A stretch of 64,000 nucleotides of DNA from Sphingomonas glacialis (GCF_014653575.1 NZ_BNAQ01000002.1:124001-188000); one strand, 5' to 3'; positions 1 to 9,203 are shown, numbered from the stretch's first letter. Notes: generated by a model not told the origin, from the sequence alone. Numbers and translations are program-made.

Positions 1-39
1 CGGGAAGAGAAGACGACGGCCGAGCTCACTCACGCCCAT
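1..39 (-). CDS. addA: AddA N-terminus (partial, runs off left edge)
   Basis: An open frame begins with ATG at 39 (or GTG at 33), overlaps the end of addB by 14 or 8 bases, and reads MGVSELGRRLLFP before the window ends. AddA is the nuclease/helicase partner of AddB and normally follows it directly in alphaproteobacteria. The identification rests only on this position and the overlapping start; thirteen residues cannot prove the family. Confidence 0.45.
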   Translation of the reverse strand, partial: MGVSELGRRLLFP

Positions 40-2986
40 ACCATTCGTCCCGCCGCATCAATTGGTCATACTCGGCATAGGGCGCATATTCCGGATGCAA
101 CTTCGCCTCGAACGCGCGCATCCCCGTCAGCCAGTCCGCAGCCGCAGCCGAAAAATGCCCCGCCGCAACGCCCGTGAAATCCTCGGGCAAAACCTTGTCG
201 CCCTTCCCCGCCGCATCGACCGGCGAAGTCACATACCCGAACGCATCGCCCTTCTTCGACAGCGACCAATATTCGAACCCGCGCGCCTTGCCGGCAATCG
301 CATCGAACCCGTCGTGCTCGGCGATCAGCCCGAGCAACCCAAGCTGCAGACTGAACCCCTCGCGCACCGCTGCCGGCGATGGCGGCTTGCCGGTCTTGTA
401 ATCGATGACCGCGAGCGTCCCGTCGGCCAACCGATCGATCCGATCGAACTTGCCCGTCAGCATCACCCCCGCGAGCGACACCGCCCCCGATTGCTCGACC
501 GCGAGCACTTGCCGCCCCTCATCGAGGTTCCGCCCCATCTGCGCGACGATCCAGTCGATCGCCTCCATCAGCCGCGGCTTCCACAGCGCGCGCTGCATCG
601 GATGCGCGCCTTCGAACATCGCGAGCGCCCGCGTATGTAGGCGGTCAAGCGCGCAGCCGTCATCCTTCGCCCAGCGCTCGAGAATGTCGTGGACCGCGGT
701 CCCCCGCCACGCAGCACTCGGATCGGCATCGACCGGATCGAGCGGCGCGAGCCCCAGGATGCGCTTGGCGTAGAAAGCGTACGGGTCGGCTTTGAGCCGG
801 TCGACATCGGTCACCGCGATCTTCTCGGGCCGGCGCTCGGCCGGCGGCACTGGCGCGGGCTGCTGGGCGGGCTCATGCACCCCCGGATCGTCGAGCGCGC
901 GCGTCCAGCCCTCGAGCGCAGTCGCACGCTCGAACCGCTCGCCCGCCAACGCCTGCAACCGCAGCCAGAAGCGCGACGCGATCGCGGGCTGCGTCCCCCC
1001 GCGCCGCGCGCGCGTGATTAGCGCGGTCGGCGCGCCGAGCGCCTGCGCGAGATCATGCGCCGCCAGGCCGACACCACGATCGAGCCCTGGAAGCCCGAGC
1101 TCGGCGCGGATCCGCGGCGCCAACCACGGATCGGGCGCGGGCAGGCCCGGCCACGTCCCTTCGTTGAGCCCGCCGAGGATCATGATGTCGGCGGTCTGCA
1201 GCCGCGCCTCGATCAAGCCATAGATCGCGAGGCGCGGATGCTCGCCCTGGCGCGAGCGCACCGCGACTTCATCCATCAGCGTCTTGAGCAACGGCGCGAG
1301 GCTCGCCGGGTCGATCGTCGGCGGGCCGTGGCCAGCATGCGCCTCGGCCTCGTTGAGCAATTCCGCCGCCGCGCGCCCGTTGGGGCCCGACCACAAGGCA
1401 TCGCCGCACAGCGCCTGCGCGGTCGTGCGCAGCGCCTCAAGCACCGCACCGAGCGGCTGGGCGCCATGCGCAAAGACACGTTCGATCGGTGCGAGCAATG
1501 CGCGCGCCTCGGGCCACCATTCGAGCGCAGCGCGCGCGTGCCGCGCCTCGCGCAGATGCGCGTCGATCCCCGCCAGCCCCGCCGCCGGCCGCGGCCCGCG
1601 CAACGCGCGGTCGAGCGCCCGCACCCCCGACAGCCACGCCGCACGCGGCGCTCCGCTGCGCACCAGCGGATGCTTGAGCAGCGTCAACAAGGCGAGCGGC
1701 GCAAACCGCTGCGTCGCCGCCTCGGCCAGCGCGGTGAGCAAGGTCCCAGGCGGCAGGATCGACAGCGGTCGCCCCGCAGAATCATCGACGGTGATCCCCC
1801 ACCGCTGGAGATGCGCGGCAACACGCCGCGCCAGCCCACGATCGGGCGTAATCAGCGCCGCGGTCCGCGTGCCGATCAGCTCGCCCGCCTCGGGCTCGAG
1901 CGCAGCGCGCAGCGCGAGCGCGATCGCCTGCGCCTCCTCGCCCGGCGTCGCGAGCTCGGCGGCGGAAATTCCCGCCAAGCGGCGCTGCTCGGGACCAAGA
2001 GTCGTCCAGCGCGCGGTATAGTCGGCGACCGACAGCGCGTTCGCCACCGCCTTGCCGCGCGCGATCGTAGCGTCGTGATCACTGCCGTCGCGCCAGGTGC
2101 GGAACTCGCCGCGATTGACGCCCATCCGCTCGAGCAGCAGCTTCAAATGGAATTGCGGATGCGTCTCGATCGATCGCCGCGACAGGCCGCTCACCGCATC
2201 GGGCGCATGCGGCCCGAGCGCCTGCCACTCGCCCTCATCCATCCCGGTCGCGAGATCGGCGAGCACCACCATTCCGCGCGGGCTATCGGCGATGCAGCGC
2301 AGCAGCCGCGCCACCGCGGGCGCGCTGTCGATCACCCCCGCCGCGCAGATGAACCCGGCGGGCGGGGCGACACGCCAGCGCGTCGTCAGGCGCTCGAACA
2401 GCATCGCGCGCCGCGCCGCCGCGTCGACCCGCCCAAGCCGCCGCAGCTCATCGGGCCAGCGGTCGAGCACGATCCCGAACAAAGCGAGCGCGCGCTCCCA
2501 ATGCGCCGACATCGCTTCGTTGAGTTCGATGTCGCGCAACCGATGCGGCGCGATCTCCTCGACGAGCAATTGGTCGAGCGTGCGCGCAAGATCGCCGGCA
2601 AGCCGCACCGCCTCAGCCGCATCGACGGGCTGCCCCGCCCGCGCGCGCTCCTCGCCGACCAGCCGCGCAAGGATCATCCGCCGTTCTAGCGGTGCGACCG
2701 CGGGCGGCACCGGATCACCATCGTCCGCCGGATCGAGCGCCGCGCCGATCGCTTCGTCGAGCGCGGGATCGCCGATCGCGACCAGTCGCGGCAACAGCAA
2801 TCCGCCCGAACTCGCACGGACGAACGCGTCGGTCAGCGCGAGCTTGGCGCGGTTGTTGGGGAGCAGCACGAGCCCCTTGGCGAGCCCCAGATCATCGCCA
2901 CCAAATTGTCGGATCAGCCCCGCCGCCAGCGCATCGGCGAACGCGCGGTGCGCGGGGATCGTGAAGAGCCGCGGGCCCTCAGCCAT
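26..2986 (-). CDS. addB: Double-strand break repair protein AddB (986 aa)
   Basis: AddB is the helicase-like subunit of the AddAB complex, which resects DNA double-strand ends for recombination. The protein has the alphaproteobacterial AddB layout: a degenerate UvrD-like N-terminal region (LVLLPNNRAK near residue 40) and a C-terminal PD-(D/E)xK nuclease domain, where a GKFDRID stretch is followed by AVIDYKTGK near residue 860-880. The start overlaps the end of murU by 8 bases and the stop overlaps the presumed addA start, so it is translated as part of the tsaE-amgK-murU-addB-addA series. The length is normal for the family. Confidence 0.93.
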   Translation of the reverse strand: MAEGPRLFTIPAHRAFADALAAGLIRQFGGDDLGLAKGLVLLPNNRAKLALTDAFVRASSGGLLLPRLVAIGDPALDEAIGAALDPADDGDPVPPAVAPLERRMILARLVGEERARAGQPVDAAEAVRLAGDLARTLDQLLVEEIAPHRLRDIELNEAMSAHWERALALFGIVLDRWPDELRRLGRVDAAARRAMLFERLTTRWRVAPPAGFICAAGVIDSAPAVARLLRCIADSPRGMVVLADLATGMDEGEWQALGPHAPDAVSGLSRRSIETHPQFHLKLLLERMGVNRGEFRTWRDGSDHDATIARGKAVANALSVADYTARWTTLGPEQRRLAGISAAELATPGEEAQAIALALRAALEPEAGELIGTRTAALITPDRGLARRVAAHLQRWGITVDDSAGRPLSILPPGTLLTALAEAATQRFAPLALLTLLKHPLVRSGAPRAAWLSGVRALDRALRGPRPAAGLAGIDAHLREARHARAALEWWPEARALLAPIERVFAHGAQPLGAVLEALRTTAQALCGDALWSGPNGRAAAELLNEAEAHAGHGPPTIDPASLAPLLKTLMDEVAVRSRQGEHPRLAIYGLIEARLQTADIMILGGLNEGTWPGLPAPDPWLAPRIRAELGLPGLDRGVGLAAHDLAQALGAPTALITRARRGGTQPAIASRFWLRLQALAGERFERATALEGWTRALDDPGVHEPAQQPAPVPPAERRPEKIAVTDVDRLKADPYAFYAKRILGLAPLDPVDADPSAAWRGTAVHDILERWAKDDGCALDRLHTRALAMFEGAHPMQRALWKPRLMEAIDWIVAQMGRNLDEGRQVLAVEQSGAVSLAGVMLTGKFDRIDRLADGTLAVIDYKTGKPPSPAAVREGFSLQLGLLGLIAEHDGFDAIAGKARGFEYWSLSKKGDAFGYVTSPVDAAGKGDKVLPEDFTGVAAGHFSAAAADWLTGMRAFEAKLHPEYAPYAEYDQLMRRDEWYGRE

Positions 2987-3737
2987 CCGCGAGCATCGCC
3001 TCGGTCTTGGGGATCGCCGCCGGCGTGCCGACGTCGAACCACAAGCCCTGATGCACGATGCCGAATGCGCGCCCCGCCTCGATCGCGCGATCCCAGAAAA
3101 CGTTGGTCGAAAACGCGTCGCTCGGCGGATCGACGATCAGCCGCTTCGACAGCATCTGGATCCCGGTCCAGACATACGGCGCCACCCGCCCCGACTTGCG
3201 CCGCGCGATCCGCCCGAATGGATCGAGATAGAAATCGCCTAAGCCCGCATTGTGGTTGGCGCGCGCTTGCGGGATCATCAGCATCAGCACGTCCATGCTC
3301 GCATCATCCCACGCGTCTGCCATGAGTTTGAGCGAATCGAGCGGGCCGTCGAGCCAGATATTGTCGGTGTTGACGCACAGGAACGGGTCGGCATCGATCA
3401 GCGGCAGCGCCTTGACGAGTCCGCCGCCGGTCTCGAGCAGCTTGCCGCGCTCGTCCGAGATCGCCACCTCGAGCCCGTGGGCATTCACCGCGAGATGCGC
3501 CTCGAGCATGTCGGCCATGTAATGCGCGTTGACGACGATCTTCGACACGCCCGCGCTGCGCAGATGGTCGAGCACATGATCGATGAAGGTCGTGCCGCCG
3601 ATCTGGATCAGTGGCTTGGGCCGCATCGCCGAAAGCGGGCGCATTCGCGTGCCGAGTCCCGCCGCCATCACCATCGCGGTGGTCGGTACCGCGGCGTTCG
3701 AATCGGGCCGCAGGCGCAGCGTGCGCTTGGGACGCAT
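2979..3737 (-). CDS. murU: N-acetylmuramate-1-phosphate uridylyltransferase-like nucleotidyltransferase
   Basis: This is a sugar-nucleotide transferase that with AmgK probably forms UDP-MurNAc in the peptidoglycan recycling bypass. The signature near the N-terminus, AAGLGTRMRP followed by RPKPLIQIGG, is the nucleotide-binding loop of the family, and the NTDNIW motif near the middle holds a metal-binding Asp. A longer frame extends upstream to 3911, but the start at 3737 is preferred: its ATG shares one base with the amgK stop (TGATG) and places the nucleotide-binding loop near residue 20. The product is 252 aa. A mannose-1-phosphate guanylyltransferase annotation is common for such proteins; the amgK neighbour argues for MurU. 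Confidence 0.85.
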   Translation of the reverse strand: MRPKRTLRLRPDSNAAVPTTAMVMAAGLGTRMRPLSAMRPKPLIQIGGTTFIDHVLDHLRSAGVSKIVVNAHYMADMLEAHLAVNAHGLEVAISDERGKLLETGGGLVKALPLIDADPFLCVNTDNIWLDGPLDSLKLMADAWDDASMDVLMLMIPQARANHNAGLGDFYLDPFGRIARRKSGRVAPYVWTGIQMLSKRLIVDPPSDAFSTNVFWDRAIEAGRAFGIVHQGLWFDVGTPAAIPKTEAMLADG

Positions 3738-4738
3738 CACGCCGCGGCGCCTTGGCGGACCAGCATCGGGTCGCCGCGCAACTCCGCCGGGAGCGTCGCG
3801 TCGAACCACACCCTGACCGGAGCGAGCGCCGGATGTGCGAGGTCGCGCTCGAGATAGCGCCACACGCGTGGGCACAGGCCTGCGTAGCGGAGCTTGCCGT
3901 CGCGCTGCCACAGCCGCGTGAAGATGCCGACGATCTTGGCGTTCCGCTGTGCGCCGAGCACGTGATACGCCCTGTCGAAGGCGTCACCCGCCCCCGTTGC
4001 GTCCTTGTACCGCGCCAGCATTTGCGCCTCCACGCTTTCGTCGACATCGCGCCGCGCATCCTGCAGCAACGAAACGAGGTCATAGGCCGGATGCCCGACC
4101 AGCGCATCCTGGAAATCGAGCAGCCCGAGCGTACGTTCGCCCGTTCCGCCCGGGATCAACATCAGGTTCTCGCTGTGATAATCGCGCAGTACGGTCACGC
4201 CCGGTTCGGCGAGCACGGGCGCGAAAACCGCGTCCCACGCGGCATCGTAGCGCGCCTGATCGGGGGTAACGCCGACCGCGGGGCAATACCACTGCGTCAG
4301 CAGATCGACTTCGCGGTGCAGCACCGCATGGTCATAGGGCGGTACCGGCGCTGCGGGCACGCCGTGCAACCGCACCAGCGTATCGATCGCGGTGCCGTAG
4401 AGCGCTGGCGCCCGTGCGGCATTGGCATCGACCGTCTCGCGCATCTGCACGTCGCCGAAATCCTCGAGCAAGACGAGGCCCTGCGCGAGATCGACCGCAT
4501 CGATCGTCGGCGCGGCAAAGCCGTGTTCGCCGAGCCAGCGCGCGATCGCGATGAAGTCGCGCGGGTCCTCGTGCGGCGGCGGCGCGTCCATCAGGATCGC
4601 GCTGCGCGCGCCATCGACCACGCGGAAATAGCGCCGGAACGACGCGTCGCCCGCAACCGGAAGGATCGTCGCGCCGCCCCAGCCATAAGCGGCCAGAAAA
4701 GCCGCCGCGGCCGGGGGTGGAATCATATCTGCTGCCAT
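3737..4738 (-). CDS. amgK: Anomeric MurNAc/GlcNAc kinase AmgK (phosphotransferase family)
   Basis: This aminoglycoside-phosphotransferase-fold kinase is predicted to phosphorylate the anomeric carbon of MurNAc/GlcNAc, supplying MurU. Visible motifs are the catalytic loop LRDYHSENLML and the metal-binding LLDFQDAL further on. The chosen start (333 aa, MAADMIPPP) has a GGAG ribosome-binding site six bases upstream; an internal ATG at 4726 would give an ATGA overlap with tsaE. Upstream codons in the frame overlap most of tsaE and are unlikely to be translated. The tsaE-amgK-murU order is standard in alphaproteobacteria. Confidence 0.87.
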   Translation of the reverse strand: MAADMIPPPAAAAFLAAYGWGGATILPVAGDASFRRYFRVVDGARSAILMDAPPPHEDPRDFIAIARWLGEHGFAAPTIDAVDLAQGLVLLEDFGDVQMRETVDANAARAPALYGTAIDTLVRLHGVPAAPVPPYDHAVLHREVDLLTQWYCPAVGVTPDQARYDAAWDAVFAPVLAEPGVTVLRDYHSENLMLIPGGTGERTLGLLDFQDALVGHPAYDLVSLLQDARRDVDESVEAQMLARYKDATGAGDAFDRAYHVLGAQRNAKIVGIFTRLWQRDGKLRYAGLCPRVWRYLERDLAHPALAPVRVWFDATLPAELRGDPMLVRQGAAA

Positions 4739-5163
4739 CGCGCCCTCCAGCCAGCGGGCACGCTGGCTGTCAAGCGGCGGGTGCCATCGGGCAGCATCTC
4801 GAGCGCCAGCGCGAGCGCCTCGGGCCACCAGCCGGGCGCGCGTTCGGGCCATTCGATGATCAGGACCGAATCCGCGAGCGCCTCGTCGAGCCCAAGTTCC
4901 TCGATCTCGTGCGCGTCATCGACGCGATACAGATCGACGTGGAGGACGGGCAACCGCACTTCGGGCGGCGCATACGGCTGGACGATCGCGAAACTCGGCG
5001 ACGGCGCCTCGCCGACCAGCCCGAGTGCGGCGAGCAGCCCGCGCGCGATGCTGGTCTTGCCAGCGCCCAGCGTCCCCGACAGCGTGATGACATCGCCCGG
5101 TGCGACGAGCGCCGCGAGGCGCGCGCCGAGCGCTTCGCTGGCCTGAGGATCGACGAGGATCAT
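4723..5163 (-). CDS. tsaE: tRNA t6A synthesis ATPase TsaE
   Basis: TsaE is the ATPase of the TsaBDE complex, which installs threonylcarbamoyl on A37 of ANN-decoding tRNAs. The protein (146 aa, normal length) has the Walker A loop GTLGAGKTS near residue 30-40, the family LHVDLYRV segment and the IIEWPER motif. Its ATG lies one base after the ccdB stop, so translation is probably coupled to the toxin-antitoxin pair upstream. TsaB, another part of the system, is encoded at 24.7 kb. Confidence 0.93.
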   Translation of the reverse strand: MILVDPQASEALGARLAALVAPGDVITLSGTLGAGKTSIARGLLAALGLVGEAPSPSFAIVQPYAPPEVRLPVLHVDLYRVDDAHEIEELGLDEALADSVLIIEWPERAPGWWPEALALALEMLPDGTRRLTASVPAGWRARWQQI

Positions 5164-5164
5164 T

Positions 5165-5464
5165 TCAATAGCCCGTCAGCAGCATGTCGAGCGCGTTCAT
5201 GATAGCGGACTGTTCGGCAGAAAGCGCTGCGACACGTTTCCCGAGGTCCTTGACCGGGACAGTGGCCGCATATTGCGTGGCCATCACATAGTCGCCGTCT
5301 GAAAAGGAAAGAACGGGGTTCAACCGCGCGTAAATGCGGCTGATTCGCTCTGCGGGGACAAGCGGAACCACGAATCGCGTCGGCAAGTCATCAAGGACGT
5401 CAGCTTGGCAATCGAGCAGAACGTCGTCGAAATCCCGCGTGCGATAGACATCGAAACGCGCCAT
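5165..5464 (-). CDS. ccdB: CcdB-family toxin
   Basis: The 99-residue product matches the CcdB family: an N-terminal FDVYRTRDFDDVLLDCQADV segment, a central TRFVVPLVP strand, the LNPVLSF motif, and a C-terminal helix with ALSAEQSAIMNALDMLLTGY. Family members inhibit DNA gyrase, and the last residues of F-plasmid CcdB are essential; here the protein ends in TGY rather than WGI, so target and potency are uncertain. Its start shares one base with the ccdA stop. It sits between antitoxin and tsaE with almost no spacing. Confidence 0.88.
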   Translation of the reverse strand: MARFDVYRTRDFDDVLLDCQADVLDDLPTRFVVPLVPAERISRIYARLNPVLSFSDGDYVMATQYAATVPVKDLGKRVAALSAEQSAIMNALDMLLTGY

Positions 5465-5712
5465 CAGAATTGACGATAGCGCTCGAGCGGCAAGCCATAT
5501 GTCTCGACATACTCCGCCCAGGCGGCGGTCGCCTCGAGATTCTCTTCTTTCCAGCGGCGATTGCGCTCCGCCCGGATTTCAGCATCCAGCCCGACTTCGC
5601 ATGCGCGTGAGACATTGATCCCAAGCGCCTTTGCATCTGCAACCAATTGCTCGTCGAGCGACAGATTGGTTGGTCGTCGAAACGCGGCGCGATCTTCACG
5701 GACTCGAGTCAT
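5464..5712 (-). CDS. ccdA: CcdA-family antitoxin
   Basis: This small antitoxin (82 aa) has an N-terminal ribbon-helix-helix region (RRPTNLSLDEQLVADAKALG) for DNA binding and a C-terminal toxin-neutralising tail with EENLEATAAWAEYVETYGLP, typical of CcdA. The start at 5712 has GGAGG seven bases upstream; an ATG at 5745 would run through the putative operator and is less likely. It is expected to bind its own promoter together with CcdB. Confidence 0.88.
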   Translation of the reverse strand: MTRVREDRAAFRRPTNLSLDEQLVADAKALGINVSRACEVGLDAEIRAERNRRWKEENLEATAAWAEYVETYGLPLERYRQF

Positions 5713-5724
5713 CGGACACCTCCA

Positions 5725-5745
5725 ATGCGCATAGAATATGCGCAT
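5725..5745 (-). promoter_or_regulatory. Candidate ccdAB operator: two identical 8-bp palindromes
   Basis: Two copies of ATGCGCAT, each self-complementary, lie at 5725-5732 and 5738-5745, separated by AGAAT. On the minus strand a -10-like TATTCT lies between them, just upstream of the ccdA ribosome-binding site. Ribbon-helix-helix antitoxins often bind such paired palindromes over their own promoter. Function is inferred from position and symmetry. Confidence 0.6.
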
Positions 5746-5763
5746 CCTTCCAACCGCGCAACG

Positions 5764-8115
5764 TCAGCCCCGCGGCAATGTCACCGTGATCAGCGTCCCC
5801 TGCCCCGGCTCGGACACCAGCGCGATCGTCCCGCCATGCGCCTCGACGAACTGTTTCGCGAGCGGCAAACCAAGCCCGAGCGCGCGCTCGCCGTCGCGCG
5901 TGATGCCGGGCTGGCCGAAACGATCGAACGCGCGTGCGACTGCTTGCCGCGACATCCCCGCGCCATCGTCCGACACGACGATCCGCGCGCCATCGGCACC
6001 TCCATCGACATGCAGCAGGATCCGCCCGCCCTCGGGCGTTCCAGACACGGCATGACGCAACAAATGCTCGACGACTTGCTGCAAGCGTTTCGCATCGCCC
6101 GAAATCTCGCCGCTCGACGGCAGGATCTCGACCGCGAACTCGAGCTTGCGCTTCACCGCGAGCGGCGCAACGGCATCGGCGGCAGCGCGCGCGAGCGGCG
6201 CGAGCGCGACCGAATGCATTTCGAGCGCCGGTGTGCGACCCTCGGCCTGTGTCAGATCGAGCACTTCGTCGACCAGCATGCCCAGCCGCTCGACCGATTC
6301 GAGGATCGCCTCGACATACCCCACCGCCGCCTTGCTGAGCTTGCCGGCATAGCCCTCATGCAGCATCTCGGCGAAACCGCTGATCGAGGTCAGCGGTGTG
6401 CGCAGTTCGTAGCTCATCGTCGCGACGAACGCGGTCTTGATCCGGTCGGCCGCCTCGAGCGCCTCGTTGCGATCGCGCAGCGCGGTTTCGATCCGGCGGC
6501 TGTCCGAAATGTCGAGCATCGTGAACAGCCCGTTGCCATCGGGCAGCGGCACTGCCGCGAATTCGAAATGCCGCCCGTCGGCAAAGGCCACCCGCCCGCC
6601 GCGCTGCTGGCGCTCGACCGTCGCGGCGCGCACCAGATCGCTGATCAGCACCGCACGCTCGGGGTTCGACAATTGGCGCGCCGCGCGCTCGGCAAGCGCA
6701 TCGACGCGCGGATGCGTCGAGAGGAACGCCTCGTCGAACCCCCATGTCGCGCGAAACTTGTTGTTCCACAATTGCAGGCGCCCATCGGCGGCGAATACGC
6801 CGAGCGCCTCGTGCAGATTCTCGAAGGTCGCGGTGCGGACGCGCAGCAGCGTGTCGCGCGCGCTGGCGAGCTGGACCTCCTCGGTGCGGTCCTCGAAGAT
6901 CAGCAGCAGCCCGCCATCGGGCAGCGGCTGCGCAACGACGCGCAGATGCACGCCGCCCGGCAAATGCCATTCCTCTTCCTCGCCGCCGCCCGCCAGGAAC
7001 CAGTCGCGCCGCTCGGCCTTCCAGCCGGGGAAGTCGCGTACTTCGGGCAGGCGCTTTGTTTCACGCATGCGTTCGAGCACGCGGTCGAATTCGGGACGAT
7101 CGGCAAGCCATTCGCCCTTCATCGCGAACAACCGCCGGAACGGCTGATTGCAGAAGACGAGCGAACGATCCGCGGCGAACTGCACCACGCCCGCCGACAG
7201 CCGATCGAGCATCGCGCGCTGCGCATCGTCGAAGCGCTTGAGCCGCGCACGCGCTTGCTCGAGATCCTCGATATCGATCGCGAAGCCCGCGACCCCGCCG
7301 GTCGACAGCGGCGCGTCATACACGCGCAGCATCCGCCGCGCGCCGCGGATCGTCGCGGGCATCGCCTGGCTTTGCACCGCCTTGGCATCGCGCGCGAGCA
7401 CGGCATTGGCAAGCGGGCCGCCCATCCCCGATCCCTCGACCAGTTCGAGCCCACGCGCGATGACGTCCTCGGCAGAAGCGCCTTCGACCGCATCGACGTA
7501 ATGCGAATTGACCATCGCCAAGCGTAGATCGGCGCCGCGATACCACATCGGCATCGGCGCGGCCTGGATCACCCCGCTCAGTTCCTCGTACAGCGTCGTC
7601 GCATAGCCGACGGCGTCGCCGAGCCGGACGATCTCGGCTTCGCTCTCGGTCGCGTCGAACACCCACAGGATCACCCCGCCCGGCGCTTGCATCTCGCGCG
7701 CCGCACGGCTGCCGCGGATCATCAGCGCGCGGTCGGAGCCTTGCGCGCGGACGGTGCGCGAAAAGCCGCGCCCCGATTTCTGCGCCGACACGACATCGGC
7801 GGCGAGCGCGGCGGCGTCGTCGGTGGCGAGGCCGGCATCGGCCTGTGCGAGATCATCGAGATAGCGCGGCGGCGCCGACAGCCCGAGCCACGACGCGAGC
7901 CGGGCGCTGCATTCGACCCGCCCGTCGGCGCGCACGACCATCGCCAGCGCAGGCGCCGACGCGAGCATCGCACCCAACCGGGCATTGCTCGCGATCGCAT
8001 CGGACGCGGCCCGCCGCGCGCGCAGGCCGGTGTACAGCACCCAGCCGGTCCCGCCGATAAACACGGCGAGTGCGACCCCGACCAGAATTGCTGCAACGTC
8101 GCCACTTCCAAACAT
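5764..8115 (-). CDS. divL: DivL-type PAS-domain pseudo-histidine kinase
   Basis: DivL is a membrane-anchored kinase-like regulator that in Caulobacter reads the phosphorylation state of DivK and controls CckA and so CtrA. The protein (783 aa) has one N-terminal membrane helix, several PAS-like domains to about residue 550, a dimerisation helix and a C-terminal ATPase domain with VSDDGAGM and GLGLPL. The phosphoacceptor His is replaced by Tyr569 in MSYELRTPL, the hallmark of DivL, and the N-box lacks the usual Asn. The start is uncertain: no clear ribosome-binding site is seen at 8115, and the frame extends to 8238. In related genomes tsaE normally follows; here ccdAB intervenes. Confidence 0.85.
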   Translation of the reverse strand: MFGSGDVAAILVGVALAVFIGGTGWVLYTGLRARRAASDAIASNARLGAMLASAPALAMVVRADGRVECSARLASWLGLSAPPRYLDDLAQADAGLATDDAAALAADVVSAQKSGRGFSRTVRAQGSDRALMIRGSRAAREMQAPGGVILWVFDATESEAEIVRLGDAVGYATTLYEELSGVIQAAPMPMWYRGADLRLAMVNSHYVDAVEGASAEDVIARGLELVEGSGMGGPLANAVLARDAKAVQSQAMPATIRGARRMLRVYDAPLSTGGVAGFAIDIEDLEQARARLKRFDDAQRAMLDRLSAGVVQFAADRSLVFCNQPFRRLFAMKGEWLADRPEFDRVLERMRETKRLPEVRDFPGWKAERRDWFLAGGGEEEEWHLPGGVHLRVVAQPLPDGGLLLIFEDRTEEVQLASARDTLLRVRTATFENLHEALGVFAADGRLQLWNNKFRATWGFDEAFLSTHPRVDALAERAARQLSNPERAVLISDLVRAATVERQQRGGRVAFADGRHFEFAAVPLPDGNGLFTMLDISDSRRIETALRDRNEALEAADRIKTAFVATMSYELRTPLTSISGFAEMLHEGYAGKLSKAAVGYVEAILESVERLGMLVDEVLDLTQAEGRTPALEMHSVALAPLARAAADAVAPLAVKRKLEFAVEILPSSGEISGDAKRLQQVVEHLLRHAVSGTPEGGRILLHVDGGADGARIVVSDDGAGMSRQAVARAFDRFGQPGITRDGERALGLGLPLAKQFVEAHGGTIALVSEPGQGTLITVTLPRG

Positions 8116-8276
8116 TGGCGCAAGGGTAGCGGCAGCGAGCCGCGTTCCCAACCCCCCAGCGGGTACAGGCGACGAATAAAGCTGACGCACACCCAAAGCG
8201 CATGGTCGAACGACCGGCTTCGTCATCGCCCGCGCCAAAAGCGCCAGCGGCGAGCGCGCGTCACGCTATGGTGATA
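8116..8276. other. Intergenic region upstream of divL
   Basis: This 161-bp gap lies between the divL start and the end of the oxygenase gene. It should hold the divL promoter, but no convincing -35/-10 pair or terminator hairpin was identified. Confidence 0.3.
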
Positions 8277-9203
8277 TCACAGCATCAGACGAGACTGCCG
8301 GATCCAGCGCGATGCGACCAGCTTTTCTCCGGCCGAGACGACCATGCCTTCATGCAAGGTGAGCGGATCGGGCTGCCCGTCATCGCGCACATTGTAAAAG
8401 AGCAAGGCATCCCCCTTTTGCGCCCGGACTTTGAGGCCGATTTTCGGAAAGTGGGTTTCGCCACCACCATAGCCGTCGTTGAGATAGACGAGCATTGTCG
8501 CGAGGCGCTGATTGTCGACGCGAGGCAAGGTGTCGAGATGCGCGCGATATTGCTGCCCCGGCCGATAGCGCAGCACCGTCAGCGGTTCGCCAGCCCGCAC
8601 GTCGGTCTGGCTCGCGGCCGCGATCCGGCGATTGATCGCGTGGATCGCTGGCTGTTCGAGCGCCAGCGGAAACGCAGCCAGGTTCGATGTCCGAATCGGG
8701 TCGGGGATCTGCTGGCCCGTCACGGGATGCACGACGAGTGCAGGCTGAAAGCGTGGCGTGGCACGCGCGACGAGATAGTCTGCTTCCGCGTTGCTCAGGA
8801 ACCGCCGGAACAGGAGGATCCGTGGCTGTGCGCTGAGCGGCTCACCCACGAGCGGCATCGGTCCCGCGCCCGTTTCATCGAGCGCCATCGCGGCGATCAG
8901 CGAAAGCTGCTCCGCCGCATCGGGATCGACGTGATCCGCCTCGAGCAACCGCACCGCCGCCGGCCAGTCCGGCGCGCCGCCCGTGCCATTGGCGACAAAT
9001 GCACGATACACCGCTGCCGCAGCCTGCTCCCCCGCCGCGGCGGCGCGCGCGAAATAGTCGCGCGCGCGCGGCAGATCGCGCGGGACGTCGCGGCCCACCA
9101 GGTACAAGCGCGCAAGCTCGAGCAACGCCGCGCCGCTGCCGGCATTCGCATCACGCTCCAGCGCGACCAGCCATGCTGGCGGGGGTGGATTACCAGGCAT
9201 CAT
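8277..9203 (-). CDS. Sel1-repeat 2OG-Fe(II) oxygenase, prolyl-4-hydroxylase type
   Basis: The N-terminal third (about residues 20-70) has helical Sel1/TPR-like repeats (GAALLELARLYLVG, ARDYFARAAAAG). The rest is a prolyl-4-hydroxylase-type double-stranded beta-helix. The iron ligands are His222-x-Asp224 (YRAHLDTL) and His284 (TLHEGM), and Lys294 or Arg299 would bind 2-oxoglutarate. The MLVYLNDGYGGGETHFP segment is characteristic. The product is 308 aa. It lies downstream of a TonB receptor on the same strand, a pairing seen often in sphingomonads. The substrate is unknown. Confidence 0.85.
   Translation of the reverse strand: MMPGNPPPPAWLVALERDANAGSGAALLELARLYLVGRDVPRDLPRARDYFARAAAAGEQAAAAVYRAFVANGTGGAPDWPAAVRLLEADHVDPDAAEQLSLIAAMALDETGAGPMPLVGEPLSAQPRILLFRRFLSNAEADYLVARATPRFQPALVVHPVTGQQIPDPIRTSNLAAFPLALEQPAIHAINRRIAAASQTDVRAGEPLTVLRYRPGQQYRAHLDTLPRVDNQRLATMLVYLNDGYGGGETHFPKIGLKVRAQKGDALLFYNVRDDGQPDPLTLHEGMVVSAGEKLVASRWIRQSRLML

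Noticed and set aside
1055..2689. 544-codon open frame on the plus strand opposite addB
   Set aside because: It is an Arg/Pro-rich antisense shadow of a high-GC gene with no domain; addB on the other strand is well supported.
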